Shown piece by piece: positions 9,738 to 20,274 of a stretch of DNA of 64,000 bases. Under the pieces are notes generated by a model that did no database searches, had not been told where the DNA came from, and was given only the letters and a program-made list of their open reading frames with translations. Made by a program: the position numbers and the translations under genes. Origin of the DNA: Undaria pinnatifida (taxonomy: Eukaryota > Sar > Phaeophyceae > Laminariales > Alariaceae); the NCBI GenBank assembly GCA_012845835.1, contig JABAKD010000013.1, positions 15,715,232-15,779,231 of the forward strand, read 5' to 3'. Every line of letters begins with the position of its first letter. Within the stretch, counting starts at the first letter, position 1.

Positions 9738-10895
9738 CTAACTAGTCGGATCTAAGGGTGGGTTAATTCGCCCCCACTCGGTGCCCTGCCCCGGCTGAAC
9801 CCCACCGCTAATTCCTTCCTGGGACATAACACTTGCTACCCAACTGGCGTCCTTTCCGTGACTACGGACATACGTCTTATAAGCATTGGACGCCCATCGG
9901 CCCTCACGCTGCAAAACCTCCGGTGTTGCACCCCCCGCCGACAAGTGCGTTGCGCCTCCAATCCTCAGGGAGTGCAAGGCGTACTCCTCCGCACGCACAC
10001 CCGCCAACGCAACCACTTTCCGCAAAGCTGTCGTTGCTTGATGTTGTGTCCACATGGACCATCTGCCGTTACCAACGCCAAACGCAACCAGGGGGGCCGA
10101 AGAGGGAAGAAACAAGTAACAAGACATCAATTCGATCATGAGATCGACGGCGCCGCCACCTTCCCCCACACGCATCGACGGACCCTTTCGCACACGCGTG
10201 ACAACCGCCCCTTTCCGCAGTTGGTCACCCTTCGACCCGCGAAACCGAACCTCAACACGATCTGCTGTTGACCACTGCGCAACGGTAAGCTGAATATTTC
10301 CGCGAAAGAAGGCAACGTCAGCGCGCCGCAAACAGTAAGTCTCGTGAACTCGTAACCGGGTTTCCGCAAACATTTCTGACGCGCGAGTCAAGAGACAGAA
10401 CGAAGCGCACAGGGCAAGCCACAAAACACGACCCCCGGCACGCCACGAGGGGATCGGTTTCTTGCCCGCGAGCAGCATATCCCACGAAACGGGCCGCCGC
10501 ACGGTTGCCTGGTTGCCAACGTCAGCATGCAAACGAGCGGCGCCTTTAAGGGCATTAACAATCACGGGATGAGTGGTGTCGATCTCGAAACCTCTCGAAA
10601 TACGGTGAAAGAACTTGATCGCTGACAAATGGCTCTCAATAGTTGCCGACCTCAATTTCTTGGTCGAAAAGGCGTACGCGACGTACTCAAACACATGCCA
10701 AACGTTAGCCATGCCGTCTCGGCACCGATCGAGAAACACTGGCAGACCACAACGTACCCGATATTCTACCCATGCGCCAAAATGCCCCTGATAAGTGCGT
10801 TCAGACGAGGCCGCAATGGCGTGTCGCATGAGTTCGAGGCCAACACCGAAGTACATAGGGATATGCCCGCGGCCCCCAAATCTTGCTCCTGCCAC
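9738..10895 (-). CDS. tyrosine recombinase of the DIRS-like element
   Basis: This is the integrase-replacing recombinase that would join the circular DNA copy to the chromosome. The frame is up to 385 residues. The first ATG is at 10856 (MYFGVG) and the frame is open further upstream, overlapping the RNase H frame by about 95 bases, as is common in DIRS elements. The N-terminal half has the SAM-like core-binding region (SERTYQGHFGAWVEYR, residues about 30-45). The catalytic half carries HSLRIGGATHLSAGG with the His-x-x-Arg pair (about residues 314-317) and YKTYVRSHG with the likely nucleophilic Tyr (about 340). An upstream catalytic Arg is probably in LTRASEMF (about 170). The frame has no internal stop, so the enzyme may be intact even though the rest of the element is not. 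Confidence 0.85.
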   Translation of the reverse strand: MAGARFGGRGHIPMYFGVGLELMRHAIAASSERTYQGHFGAWVEYRVRCGLPVFLDRCRDGMANVWHVFEYVAYAFSTKKLRSATIESHLSAIKFFHRISRGFEIDTTHPVIVNALKGAARLHADVGNQATVRRPVSWDMLLAGKKPIPSWRAGGRVLWLALCASFCLLTRASEMFAETRLRVHETYCLRRADVAFFRGNIQLTVAQWSTADRVEVRFRGSKGDQLRKGAVVTRVRKGPSMRVGEGGGAVDLMIELMSCYLFLPSSAPLVAFGVGNGRWSMWTQHQATTALRKVVALAGVRAEEYALHSLRIGGATHLSAGGATPEVLQREGRWASNAYKTYVRSHGKDASWVASVMSQEGISGGVQPGQGTEWGRINPPLDPTS

Positions 10896-12084
10896 GGAAC
10901 ATCCGGTCGAACAGCGTGCAGATTAACGAGGACGGAAGCGCGATCCCAGCGTGAGATACCGTCAGCGGCAACGTTAAAATACCCCGTACATGTTTCGCGT
11001 CAAAGTGCCAGCCAGAAGACAATTCGAGCACACCAAGGAGGCGCATCAGCGCGCCCGCTCTCGGCTCCTTGCCACCTCGACACCGCCGTACCCACTCTAC
11101 GGCTGCTTCGTTGTCGCCACGCAACAACACGCAGTCCCCCAACGCGGCCGGGCGCTCGGCACACAGAGATACGAGGACCCACGCGGAGACGACCATACCT
11201 AGCAGTTCGAGGACGTTAATTGATATATCGTTCTCGCCTGCAACTGACTTGCTCGACCCACAAAAACGAGATCGTTCCCCGGCGTCAAGATCGTATCTCC
11301 AGTATACCCCAGTTTCGAGGCAGAAACCCCCGACAGCAGTTTTGGATGCATCCGAAATTAGAGTACGTTGGGAGGGGCGCTCAAGCAAATGATACATCGG
11401 AGCCGACAAGGTTCCACCGCGCGCGTCCAATCCCTCCTCAACAAACCACCGCCAAAACTCGAGGTCCCCGTGAAACTCGGGTCCCAAGACGAGGCGCCGC
11501 CCGGGGTATGCCGTACGAAAACCAAAATCGGCTCCGGCAGATATGCGCGGCATACCCACCGAAGCCAGCAAACGGTTCACGAAAAACCGCCCCGGACGCA
11601 CAGCAAAAGAAACATGTATAAGGAAGCCAACGAGCTGCGACACCTGCCTCGCTGAAGCAGATGTACGAGACGAGGGCCACTCCGCAAGGAGATATTGCAA
11701 CTTGAGGCGCTTATGGGACGGCAACGTAACCGTAAGCGCCTCTGTGTCAATGATCCAACCCAACACCTCCAATTGCGTGTCCCAGTCAGTGATTTTTCTG
11801 GCGGACAGGAGGGGTGGATCAGAGACACCACGTTCGCCCAACAAGCGAAAATGGTCCGATGCCAGCGACTGGACAGCGCGCAAACAACGGCGACCGTCCG
11901 GCCACCATTGCAACTCGACGACAATGCCATCGTCTACGTAATACCTCACAAAGAAGTAGTTCCCGGCGTTGCCACCAGAGCCAGAAACAGGTCCACAATC
12001 ACCCGGGATAGAGACAACTGGAACCCCCCCGCAGCGGGGAAATTCCGACGTGCGCGACGGCAGCAACCCCTTTTTGGGAAACAT
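10801..12084 (-). CDS. reverse transcriptase (C-terminal part) and RNase H of the DIRS-like element
   Basis: The frame has 427 codons from an internal ATG. It holds FVRYYVDDG, the reverse-transcriptase active-site box, with its YVDD codons at 11929-11940. A thumb/connection region follows, with LEVLGWIIDTEALTVTLP. RNase H then shows TLISDASKTAVGGF (first Asp), INVLELLGMV (Glu) and LLRGDNEAAVEW (Asp), followed by WHFDAKHVRG. These are the usual acidic residues in order. The finger and early palm regions that should precede YVDD are absent: upstream lies another copy of the same segment. The last roughly 35 codons look shifted out of frame. Not functional as it stands. Confidence 0.85.
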   Translation of the reverse strand: MFPKKGLLPSRTSEFPRCGGVPVVSIPGDCGPVSGSGGNAGNYFFVRYYVDDGIVVELQWWPDGRRCLRAVQSLASDHFRLLGERGVSDPPLLSARKITDWDTQLEVLGWIIDTEALTVTLPSHKRLKLQYLLAEWPSSRTSASARQVSQLVGFLIHVSFAVRPGRFFVNRLLASVGMPRISAGADFGFRTAYPGRRLVLGPEFHGDLEFWRWFVEEGLDARGGTLSAPMYHLLERPSQRTLISDASKTAVGGFCLETGVYWRYDLDAGERSRFCGSSKSVAGENDISINVLELLGMVVSAWVLVSLCAERPAALGDCVLLRGDNEAAVEWVRRCRGGKEPRAGALMRLLGVLELSSGWHFDAKHVRGILTLPLTVSHAGIALPSSLICTLFDRMFRGRSKIWGPRAYPYVLRCWPRTHATRHCGLV

Positions 12085-13400
12085 TTGCGCCTTGAAAACC
12101 GAATTCAGATCCGGCAGATATGCGCGGCATACCCACCGAAGCCAACAAACGGTTCACGAAAAACCGCCCCGGACGCACAACAAAGGAGACATGTATAAGG
12201 AAGCCAACGAACTGCGACACCTGCCTCGCTGAAGCAGATGTACGAGACGAGGGCCATTCCGCAAGGAGATTTTGCAGCTTGAGGCGCTTATGGGACGGCA
12301 ACGTAACCGTAAGCACCTCCGTGTCAATGATCCAACCCAACACCTCCAGTTGCGTGTCCCAGTCAGTGATTTTTTTCTGGCGGACAGGAGATCAGATCAG
12401 AGACACCACGTTCGCCCAACAAGCGAAAATGTTCAATGCCAGCGACCGGACAGCGCGCAAACAACGGCGACCGTCCGGCCACCATTGCAACTCGACGACA
12501 ATGCCATCGTCTACGTAATACCTCACAAAGAAGTAGTTCCCGGCGTTGCCACCAGAGCCAGAAACAGGCCCACAATCACCCGGGATAGATACAACTGGAA
12601 CCCCCCCGCGGCGGGGAAATTCCGACGTGCGCGACGGCAGCAGCCCCTTTTTGGGAAACATCTGCGCCTTGAAAACCAAAATCGGCTCCGGCAGATATGC
12701 GCGGCATACCCACCGAAGCCAGCAAACGGTTCACGAAAAACCGCCCCGAACGCACAACAAAAGAAACATGTATAAGGAAGCCAACGAGCTGCGACACCTG
12801 CCTCGCTGAAGCAGATGTACGAGACGAGGGCCACTCCGCAAGGAGATATTGCAACTTGAGGCGCTTATGGGACGGCAACGTAACCGTAAGCGCCTCTGTG
12901 TCAATGATCCAACCCAACACCTCCAGTTGCGTGTCCCAGTCAGTGATTTTTTTTTCTGGCGGACAGGAGATCAGATCAGAGACACCACGTTCGCCCAACA
13001 AGCGAAAATGTTCAATGCCAGCGACTGGACAGCGCGCAAACAACGGCGACCGTCCGGCCACCATTGCAACTCGACGACAGTGCCATCGTCTACGTAATAC
13101 CTCACAAAGAAGTAGTTCCCGGCGTTGCCACCAAGCCAGAAACAGGCCCACAATCACCCGGATAGAGACAACTGGAACCCCCCCGCGGCGGGGAAATTCC
13201 GACGTGCGCGACGGCAGCAGCCCCTTTTTTTTTTTTTTTTTTTTTTTGGGAAACATCTGCGCCTTGAAAACCGAAATCAGATCCGGCAGATATGCGCGGC
13301 ATACCCACCGAAGCCAACAAACGGTTCACGAAAAACCGCCCCGGACGCACAACAAAGGAGACATGTATAAGGAGGCCAACGAGCTGCGACACCTGCCTCG
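11536..13400 (-). repeat. tandem triplication of the reverse-transcriptase catalytic segment
   Basis: The word GGCAGATATGCGCGGCATAC recurs at 11536, 12113, 12690 and 13285, giving unit lengths of 577, 577 and 595 bp. Each full unit has its own YVDD codons (11929, 12506 and 13085, minus strand). Units differ by scattered substitutions and small indels. The third has a T-run of about 23 bases where the others have five, which encodes a poly-Lys stretch. The fourth copy is partial and abuts ORF1. Confidence 0.9.
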
Positions 13401-14423
13401 CTGAAGCAGTTGTACGAGACGAGGGCGCTGACACCGTCTCAAGAGGGGGGAGTTTACCGAGGCGATATGACCGAGGCTCGCGGAGCCTTGCTCGGCCATC
13501 GCCTGCATCACAACCGCCCGAGCATCCAACCAAGGTTCGACCGCAACGAATCGCAAGGCACCCGAACGTACGCCATCAAACGCCCCTTGTACACGCAGCA
13601 AGTCAGCCGGCAACTCACTCACACGCACACAAGAAACCGTACCTTTCTCGCCGAAGGGGACCGAGCCCGGAGCCACCGCCACGCGAGCACGCCTATCGCC
13701 AGCCAAAGCTACCAACGCGCGCCCACGCAGCCCCCCTCCTACACCTTGCGTGACGTTGACGGCCTCGCCTACGAAGGACTGAATATCCGCCGCCGAGTCG
13801 CCAATGTTGGGAGGTATGCGCCCGCGGAGCACCCAATGTTTTCTAGACGCCATCTTCTTCCAGAGCGCCGCATCGTCGGTTAATTGCGACTTCTGAAGTT
13901 GGCGCTCCCTCGCATCCCCACTGTCCCGTGGAGCCGGCTGCCGATCACCAACGTTGTCCATAAACTGCTGAACCATGGCCTCCATGTTCTCGGCTCTCGA
14001 TGCGCCGCCGGCCACCGCATCCTGCAAGGTTTCAACGGATGCGAGCAGCCGATCCATCGTTGCCTTGAGGCGGATCATGTCTGCGCCTATCCGAGCGAAC
14101 TCGCCAGACACCTGCCCTTGCCAGGTCAGCACTTCGGCCGATGTGACTCCCGCAGCCTCGGACCCGGCGGGACTGGGGCTGAATACAGATGGTGCCGCAG
14201 GCGCAGCAGTAGCAGCGACCGAAGCTGCTGCGGCACGGCGACCTCCGGACTCAGCTTGCACAGCAGCCAGAGCTTCGGCGCGGCGAGCGTCGACCCCAGC
14301 TTGCACAGCAGCGACAGCAGCATAAGCCTCTGCCTCGACTCTCGTAGCGTCCGAGGCAGCCTGGTTAGGACCGCGTACAGCAGCCACGAGAGCTTCGGCC
14401 TCCGGTGATTTGCACTCTTCCAT
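13326..14423 (-). CDS. gag-like ORF1 of the DIRS-like element, 3' end fused to repeat
   Basis: It starts at ATG 14423 (MEECKSPEAEA), 17 bp inside the terminal repeat. The first 100 residues are Ala/Glu/Arg-rich and helical (EAEAYAAVAAVQAG). A likely coiled coil follows (IGADMIRLKATMDRLLASV), then a basic region (LWKKMASRKHWVLRGR) and a C-terminal part with ALVALAGDRRARVAV. DIRS ORF1 proteins are thought to be structural; this one has no zinc knuckle. From about 13425 onwards the frame reads an out-of-frame copy of the reverse-transcriptase segment, so the natural C-terminus and the start of the polymerase were lost at that junction. Confidence 0.65.
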   Translation of the reverse strand: MEECKSPEAEALVAAVRGPNQAASDATRVEAEAYAAVAAVQAGVDARRAEALAAVQAESGGRRAAAASVAATAAPAAPSVFSPSPAGSEAAGVTSAEVLTWQGQVSGEFARIGADMIRLKATMDRLLASVETLQDAVAGGASRAENMEAMVQQFMDNVGDRQPAPRDSGDARERQLQKSQLTDDAALWKKMASRKHWVLRGRIPPNIGDSAADIQSFVGEAVNVTQGVGGGLRGRALVALAGDRRARVAVAPGSVPFGEKGTVSCVRVSELPADLLRVQGAFDGVRSGALRFVAVEPWLDARAVVMQAMAEQGSASLGHIASVNSPLLRRCQRPRLVQLLQRGRCRSSLASLYMSPLLCVRGGFS

Positions 14424-14439
14424 CGAGGAGTGCACGAAC

Positions 14440-14649
14440 AACTTAAACTAGTCTGTATCACACCTTGGACCTGTAGCTCTGACTCTGCTCCCCTACGCGC
14501 TCCGCGTGCAGGTCGTCGCCTACACAACTGGGCCAGGTGTACCCAAGGCTATCACTCGTACGACTATGAGTTACCGCATTGATCTGATTGGTCAAACTTC
14601 TTACGTACGTACAAAACCCATATTTTCTCATACTTCGATAATATTCTGC
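14440..14649. repeat. right 210-bp direct terminal repeat of the DIRS-like element
   Basis: Identical partner of 9235-9444. It lies directly 5' of ORF1 and is therefore a candidate promoter region. Confidence 0.9.
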
Positions 14650-14739
14650 ATGACCAGACGGGTGATATAAAGGGGTGTCTTCTTGCTGCAACCGTCAGAT
14701 TCGTCCCCTCTAAGGGTTTTTAGTTTCCGCGCAAATATT

Positions 14740-15670
14740 GAAATGCTCGCCCCCCCGCCCCTCCTCCCCGATCCCTCTTGTTTACACGCCCCACCTGAAA
14801 TCAAAATCTGCCAGAGTAGCAAACACTACCAGCCAGCTGATATCATCTCATTACCCATCTAGCCATCCATGCCGTAGCTCCAACTCATCTCCGCCCCCCC
14901 CCCCCCCCTTTTGTTCCCCGCCCAGTTCGTTCAAACGCCCCACTTACAATCGAAATCGGCCAGAGTAATAAACACTTCTAAGCAATTGATACCACGTCAT
15001 TATCTTTCTAGCCACCCATGACGTAGCTTTCATTCATCCCCCCTCCCCCCCTTCAACGCCCCCTCCTTTCCCACACCCCGCACGATCGCCTAGACCCAGC
15101 ACCGCGCGTATAGCAAGCCCCTACATATATGATTAATACGCGCGATCGAAGATCACACACTATTTTGCGAACATAAGTGTCGACCAAATCCTTGATCTCA
15201 TAGCTGGAGTGTATTTTAATATTATATGTGCCCTAAACCTCTTACACCGCCCCCCCCCCCCCCCCCCCCCCATATATATTTTTTTTCCTCGCTTTCTCTC
15301 GCTGAAACGCCCAACCTAATATCAAAATCCGCCAGAGTAATGAACACTTGCCGCGCCCTGGATATCGCTTCGTTATCTTTTTAGAGCCGTCCATGCCGCT
15401 GCTGCAATTTCCACCCACCCCCGCCCCCAACGCCCCCTCCTTCCCCACCACCCGCACCATCGCCTAGACCTAGCACCACGCGTATAGCAAACCCCTACAT
15501 CTATGCGACCTAAAGCCCCCCCCCCCCGCCCCCCGCCTCCCCCGCCACATTCCCCCCCCCTCCCCCACAAGAAGGATTTATAGTTTCCACGCACGAATTG
15601 ACCTGCCCCACCCGTCCCCTCCCCCCCCTCCCGCCCCCCTTTTGATCAAAATCGGCCCCCACGTCTTTAA
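14740..15670 (+). repeat. degenerate C-rich tandem repeat
   Basis: The phrase AATCAAAATCNGCCAGAGTA followed by AAACACT recurs near 14800, 14950 and 15325, with a fourth partial near 15640. Each is linked to CCATGCCGTAGCT-like and ATCGCCTAGACC-like words and to runs of 10-18 C. Copy length varies (about 150-370 bp). Confidence 0.65.
15128..15228 (+). repeat. MSxD dispersed element, copy 5
   Basis: CGCGCGATCGAAGATCACA, then GCGAACATAAGTGTCGACC and GATCTCATAGCTGGAGTGTA, a diverged relative of 15890-15985. Confidence 0.6.
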
Positions 15671-15784
15671 AAACTCCGCCCTCCCCTCACCGGATATTCG
15701 ACTTACAGGATTCACTTGATAATCTGATGCATTTCCTTCCACAGCTGTCAGATTTTGTCCCCCTCCAAAACGGGTGTTAAAGTT

Positions 15785-15990
15785 TCCGCGCACAGACTGC
15801 CTAATATCACCCTGTTGACCCTGATAGCTACACTTTAGTTGCAAGGGGAGTCGCCGACCTATATCCTTGATGAGGACACACAACCCGTGATACGCGCGAT
15901 CGGAGTATCACACACAGCTTGCAAAGATGAGTTTCGACAAAATAGTCGATCTCACAGCTGGAGTGTATTTTAATTTTTATAATATTTTCC
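15785..15990 (+). repeat. MSxD dispersed element, copy 6 (long form)
   Basis: Nearly identical in order and sequence to 5862-6035. It ends with ATGAGTTTCGACAAAATAGT and GATCTCACAGCTGGAGTGTA, which reads MSFDKIVDLTAGVYFNFYN. Confidence 0.75.
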
Positions 15991-16087
15991 CACCTATAAT
16001 GGTGTTACGCGTACTTACATAGATAAACCCCACTGCTCCTCTGAGAGGAAACGTGTAGCATGAGCTAGTGCATCGCTCCAAAGAAAG

Positions 16088-16089
16088 AA

Positions 16090-16147
<58 letters not shown>

Positions 16148-16148
16148 T

Positions 16149-16186
<38 letters not shown>

Positions 16187-16204
16187 TGTAGTAGTAGTAG
16201 TAGT
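16088..16204 (+). repeat. (TAG)n microsatellite
   Basis: About 38 trinucleotides, with TTG interruptions near 16146 and 16186. The poly-Val, poly-Leu and poly-Tyr frames here are artefacts of the repeat. Confidence 0.95.
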
Positions 16205-17390
16205 CTGCGGGAACAGTGTGATAGCGGTGGGTGCACGTTTTGTACTGATGTACGCGCAAACGAATTATTAGTGGTCAGGGGATGCTGTGTACCGTACGTG
16301 GAATAGTGCTCGCTGCTATATAGTACGTCGCATGTGTTTGCACTTGGTGGTAATGGATAGGGATGACCAGCCAATGCCAGTCGCTTTTGGGTGTTGTACA
16401 ATAATTAGTTGGTTGGCGGCAACAATTTCGGTATGTGTGGCGAACGTGGTGGGATTTTCCGTGAGTTGGAGGTAGCGTTCAACGCTTTGGTACTGTGTGT
16501 TTGAGGGGAACCGAAACCTTGATGTAGTCATATCGTTCATCCCCGTAGAAAGTAGAGCTACTGGTCGAGAGTGTTCACGCCTGAACCCGCCACTACTTGG
16601 TGCATGTGGTCAGAAGTGTATAAGTGTACATGATATGTGCGTATGATGATATCAACACGCCTAGAACTGACCCACCCAGCTAATCAGACGGCGTCCTGGG
16701 CGCGTGGCGAACGCTGAAATATAACTGTACCCGATTTTGGCCACAGCAGCACCGTGTATATACCTGAGTTTGGCTATCGCTAATAAGGAGTTATATATCT
16801 TTGAATCCTACCCATGGTTCCACTCTGCCCAACAACAAATATTTGGCCTGGTCGAGACTCGCGTGCCTGCTGCACTCGCGATGCCTGCCACCCTCGCCGC
16901 GCTCGGCGCCATCTTCCAAGCTTTCCCCGCTCTATGTCCCTGTGAGCCCCGTCTCCCGCGCCGAGAGATTCAAGCCGTTCCCTGTGGCGCTCGTTCCAAC
17001 ACCCGGCTGCTCCCGGCCTCTACCTCCCAGCCTCCTCCTGCTGACATCCGCTCTGTCCGGCAATATAATCGTACCGGGATATGTCTTTTTGTTCAAGTAA
17101 AACGATCCTGACATTTGTATACGTCTAGTTACCCCGCAAGAGAAAAATAAGTACACCGGGTCAACCACGCCCGCAGACGCTTTCGCTCCTGCCTCGACGA
17201 GCGGCCACCCGCGCGGCGGGAGAGCGCAGGCCGGTTTACCCTTGTCTGCATTCATTCCCACGCACCCACGTCGAGACCCGGCGCCGAAACGGCCCAGGGC
17301 GGCGCCCCCAAACCCCACACTAATCCGATCCACATGTGTACTGCTGCTGTTGCTACTGCTATAAGTTGCTGCTATACTGCTGCTGTTGTT
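16205..17390. other. no gene supported
   Basis: Frames at 16737-17111 (+) and 16932-17333 (minus) overlap and show no domain. I see no dispersed repeat here. Confidence 0.35.
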
Positions 17391-17398
17391 ATAAGGCG

Positions 17399-17754
17399 TA
17401 GTTTGGGTAAGCTATTGGTTAACCTTTTGCAAGTGGTCAAACGGACTAATACCCCACTAATACCTCAACAAATGGCGTCGTCGACATACCATGGGTTTTT
17501 TGGGTCGTGGGTTCAAATCCCACATCCACCATAGCAAAACTTTTTCAGACTTTCGTCATGTCGAACTTGAAAAATACTCTCCCCGGTATACCCAGGAAAT
17601 GAAACGGCTTGGATATTTGACAGGTCCGCCCGTATATCCGGCCGACCTGCTATCCCGCCGTTTCAGGGGGGGGGGTGCTATAAGGTTTAGTTTGGGTAAG
17701 CTATTGGTTAACCTTTTGCAAGTGGTCAAACGGACTAATACCCCACTAATACCT
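17399..17754 (+). repeat. identical 67-bp direct repeats around a tRNA-like piece
   Basis: 17399-17465 and 17688-17754 are identical (TAGTTTGGGTAAGCTATTGG ... ACTAATACCT) and 289 bp apart. (GCTGCTGTT)-type runs lie upstream of the first copy and downstream of the second. Confidence 0.85.
17480..17531 (+). pseudogene. tRNA 3'-half-like fragment
   Basis: GTGGGTTCAAATCCCAC is a perfect T-arm stem-loop with a B-box sequence, followed by ATCCACCA like a 3' acceptor strand. No matching 5' acceptor strand (GGTGGAT) lies at tRNA distance, so I call it a fragment and not a gene. Confidence 0.45.
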
Positions 17755-17759
17755 TAACA

Positions 17760-19220
17760 CTGTGCTGTTGCTGAGGTTGATTTAGACCGGGCGGTTGCTG
17801 CTGCTGCTGCTGGTGTGCTGCTGCTGAGGTTAGTTGAGTAGCGGGCCATTTTTTTACGAACAAAACAAAGAACAAAAAAAATCGAAAGTTTTATCAAAAT
17901 ATCAAAATTTGAAAAACAATTTGGGGTGTTCCAAGTGACCTGCTCGTCTTAGGGAGGCAGAACGAAATCCCTTGCCAAATAGAGCCAGCTAAGCGACGTT
18001 TAATGCGCCGAGCGCCGCCACGGAGCTCGGCCGAGATCCAGACATGCTTCATAATGTACCCATGGTAGGCTAGCTTGCCCCGCGGCCGAAAGTGCGAGAA
18101 GAAACACTCGGCCGCCGGAGAGCAGCGAGCCAAAAAAAACGAAGATCATACTTTACATATACATATTACAATATGAACATTGCGTAATAATAGTATTGAG
18201 GGTTTGGGGTAACCCAGATTCGGCTCGCGACTTGCAACAACTTATCTTCTTGTCTTGCGTAGCGTGGAGGACACGCCAGGTTGAAGCAAGGTTCGACGAC
18301 GAACCAAGCAACGGTAACGATAGAAGTGCCCGAGGCAACGAGGGGTGCTTCAGAGGCAAACAAAGAGTCGAAAGTGATTACTTGTCAACGGGAAACGTGA
18401 TTAGCCGCCTCTCTGTCGTCAGAACCTACGGAGAGTTCCACGACGGCTACCGTTCATACAAATCTTCACGAGAAGATCTGCCTACGTAACGGTAGAAAGT
18501 GTACCTGCGACCCATAGTATTAGCATTATCGCAGCAGCAGTAGCAGTAGTAAAGTATTTTCACTCATCAGTGATCTCTAATTTAGTACGTCCGTCCACTC
18601 TGTTTGGGTAAAATTCTGCTACAATTTTCTCTGGGTGGTGAAGTTCTGCTGGTGGGCGGATGATGATGTGGTCGGGGTTGCTTTTGTACCAGTTATTTTC
18701 GTGTGCAAACAGTAGGTTATCTGCCCGCTCTAGATGGTGAATTCTAGTAAAATTTCAAAGGGTTACTGTTACTAGTGTACTATTACTAGTATAGTTACAA
18801 CAACAACTACCATGATAGTGCTGAAGTTCTATTAATAGGAAAATATTTAAGCCTTACTGTTAATACTGTATTTATAAAGTTCTACGAGTAGTAAAACTGG
18901 TAGGGTACAATTCAAGTGCTTGCATGTTGTATCTTCGTTGCCACTGTTGCTGGCTCTGCGGCTAATAATTGTATGATGCTCTTTTTTTTCATCTAAATCG
19001 TGTTTAGAACGTTTAACAGGCTGTGCGTTGTAGTATCTGTGCTGGCCAGTGCTGGTTTCCATTTAGTTTTTTGCATGGAAATGCAAAATAAAGAATAAAA
19101 TAAAACATGTTTGGCAAGTTTTCGCCCAGTTTTGGTTGCTGAACTAGACCAATTTTCATGATGCATATGGGACCAATTTCATGGAAAAGTGAGCGAAAGA
19201 GCTCAATTTTCTGCCTCCGG
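17760..19220. other. no gene supported
   Basis: A frame at 18196-18489 (+, 97 residues, polar, ending YRSYKSSREDLPT) and one at 17894-18133 (minus) have no recognisable domain. Short CAG/TAG runs lie near 18525. Confidence 0.35.
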
Positions 19221-19319
19221 CGGCGCCTCTAGCGGGGTTAGGGTTAGCCCCCTCGCCAGCCGGGGGGGGGCGTTGGGGCTCGCACAGCGTGCTCCCGTGC
19301 CTTCGCGCGTCAGCTCCTT

Positions 19320-19392
19320 TATGATACCTGTACGATACCAGTATGATACCAGTATGATGCCAGTATGATGCCAGTATGATACCAGAATGATA
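19320..19392 (+). repeat. 11-bp repeat GATACCAGTAT
   Basis: About six units of ATGATACCAGT/ATGATGCCAGT. A short GGGTTAGGGTTAG tract lies just upstream at 19226-19238. Confidence 0.8.
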
Positions 19393-19399
19393 TCAGACT

Positions 19400-20270
19400 C
19401 GAAGGGCTGTGAATCGGCTTTGTTTACCGATATTTACATCATCGGTATTCGGAGCAGCCGATGTCCAATTATTTCGCCGAGGCCTATTAATGTCCGGTGT
19501 ATCAGGCGAGCGCAGCGAGTTTCTGGCGTTAATTCCTCTTTAAAATCAGTGCAAAGTGGAGTTTTGTTAAGACAGTACTTACCGATGAGGAACTGACATA
19601 ACATCGGTAAAAACATCGTCCCGAATCACCGTTCCCGATTTATACCGCTCCCATTATTTGGGCGAATCGGCTCAGATTCACAACGCTATTATTTGTGTCA
19701 AATGGCAAGCTGTTGTGCGACGTGTTGACGGACCTAGAGATGTCAAAGAGATGTCAAATGACCGACAAGGCCGCCAAAGGCCGCCATCGAGGCGGCTGGG
19801 GTGTGGACAAAGTTAGAGGACCAATAGGACACCGTCGTAGAGGCTCTGCGGCTGGAGGAGCACGGCTTAATGATGTGGAAAGCTCACCACACGGCCGTAG
19901 CGGAGGGTGTGGTAATAGAGATTTTGGCGAGGACAGTGCGCATGGCGATGATGAGAGCACGGGGATCGGCCGCGTCGCTGCGCCACCGCCTTGCCCACAT
20001 CTTTCGTCGTACTTCGGACCCCTCGAGAGTTTTTGCGGCGTCGTGTAAGAATGGCGAGGCCGCATACCATCCCACCTGCAGAAGGCCAGGATGCCGTTTG
20101 TCACAGCGCATGCTTCAAAGCCATCGCGGCAGGCAGACATTCGGGAGTTCGGGAGCGCTTGATAAGTGTAGCCAACCAGCTTGAGTCGGCGTCTCCAATG
20201 GATTACTATACGATATATTAACCTCGTCCGTACGAAGTCAATGTCGCTGTTTCAAGCCCCCCCCCCCCGA
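19400..20270. other. no gene supported
   Basis: Overlapping frames on both strands at 19695-20220 have no recognisable domain. Their number reflects GC-rich sequence. Confidence 0.35.
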
Positions 20271-20274
20271 GGGC

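Larger units (their letters stand above)
9235..14649 (-). mobile_element. DIRS-superfamily tyrosine-recombinase retrotransposon, rearranged
   Basis: The element reads on the minus strand in the order gag-like ORF1 (14423 to about 13425), reverse transcriptase/RNase H (to 10801) and tyrosine recombinase (to 9738). This is the order of DIRS-like elements, which integrate as circles through the recombinase and do not use an integrase. It is bounded by identical 210-bp direct repeats (9235-9444 and 14440-14649). I saw no target-site duplication, as expected for this class. Direct rather than inverted ends resemble Ngaro/PAT-type elements more than DIRS1, but I could not find the second half of a split repeat. 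The amino-terminal part of the reverse transcriptase is missing and its catalytic part is triplicated, so this copy is defective. Confidence 0.85.

Noticed and set aside
10629-13404. Plus-strand frames of 130-235 codons across the DIRS-like element
   Set aside because: They are shadows of the minus-strand recombinase and RNase H and of the tandem repeats.
16015-16401. Long Leu/Tyr/Val homopolymer reading frames
   Set aside because: They are translations of the (TAG)n microsatellite in different frames.
17480-17531. Functional tRNA gene
   Set aside because: The T-arm is perfect, but no D-arm and matching acceptor strand lie at the right distance.
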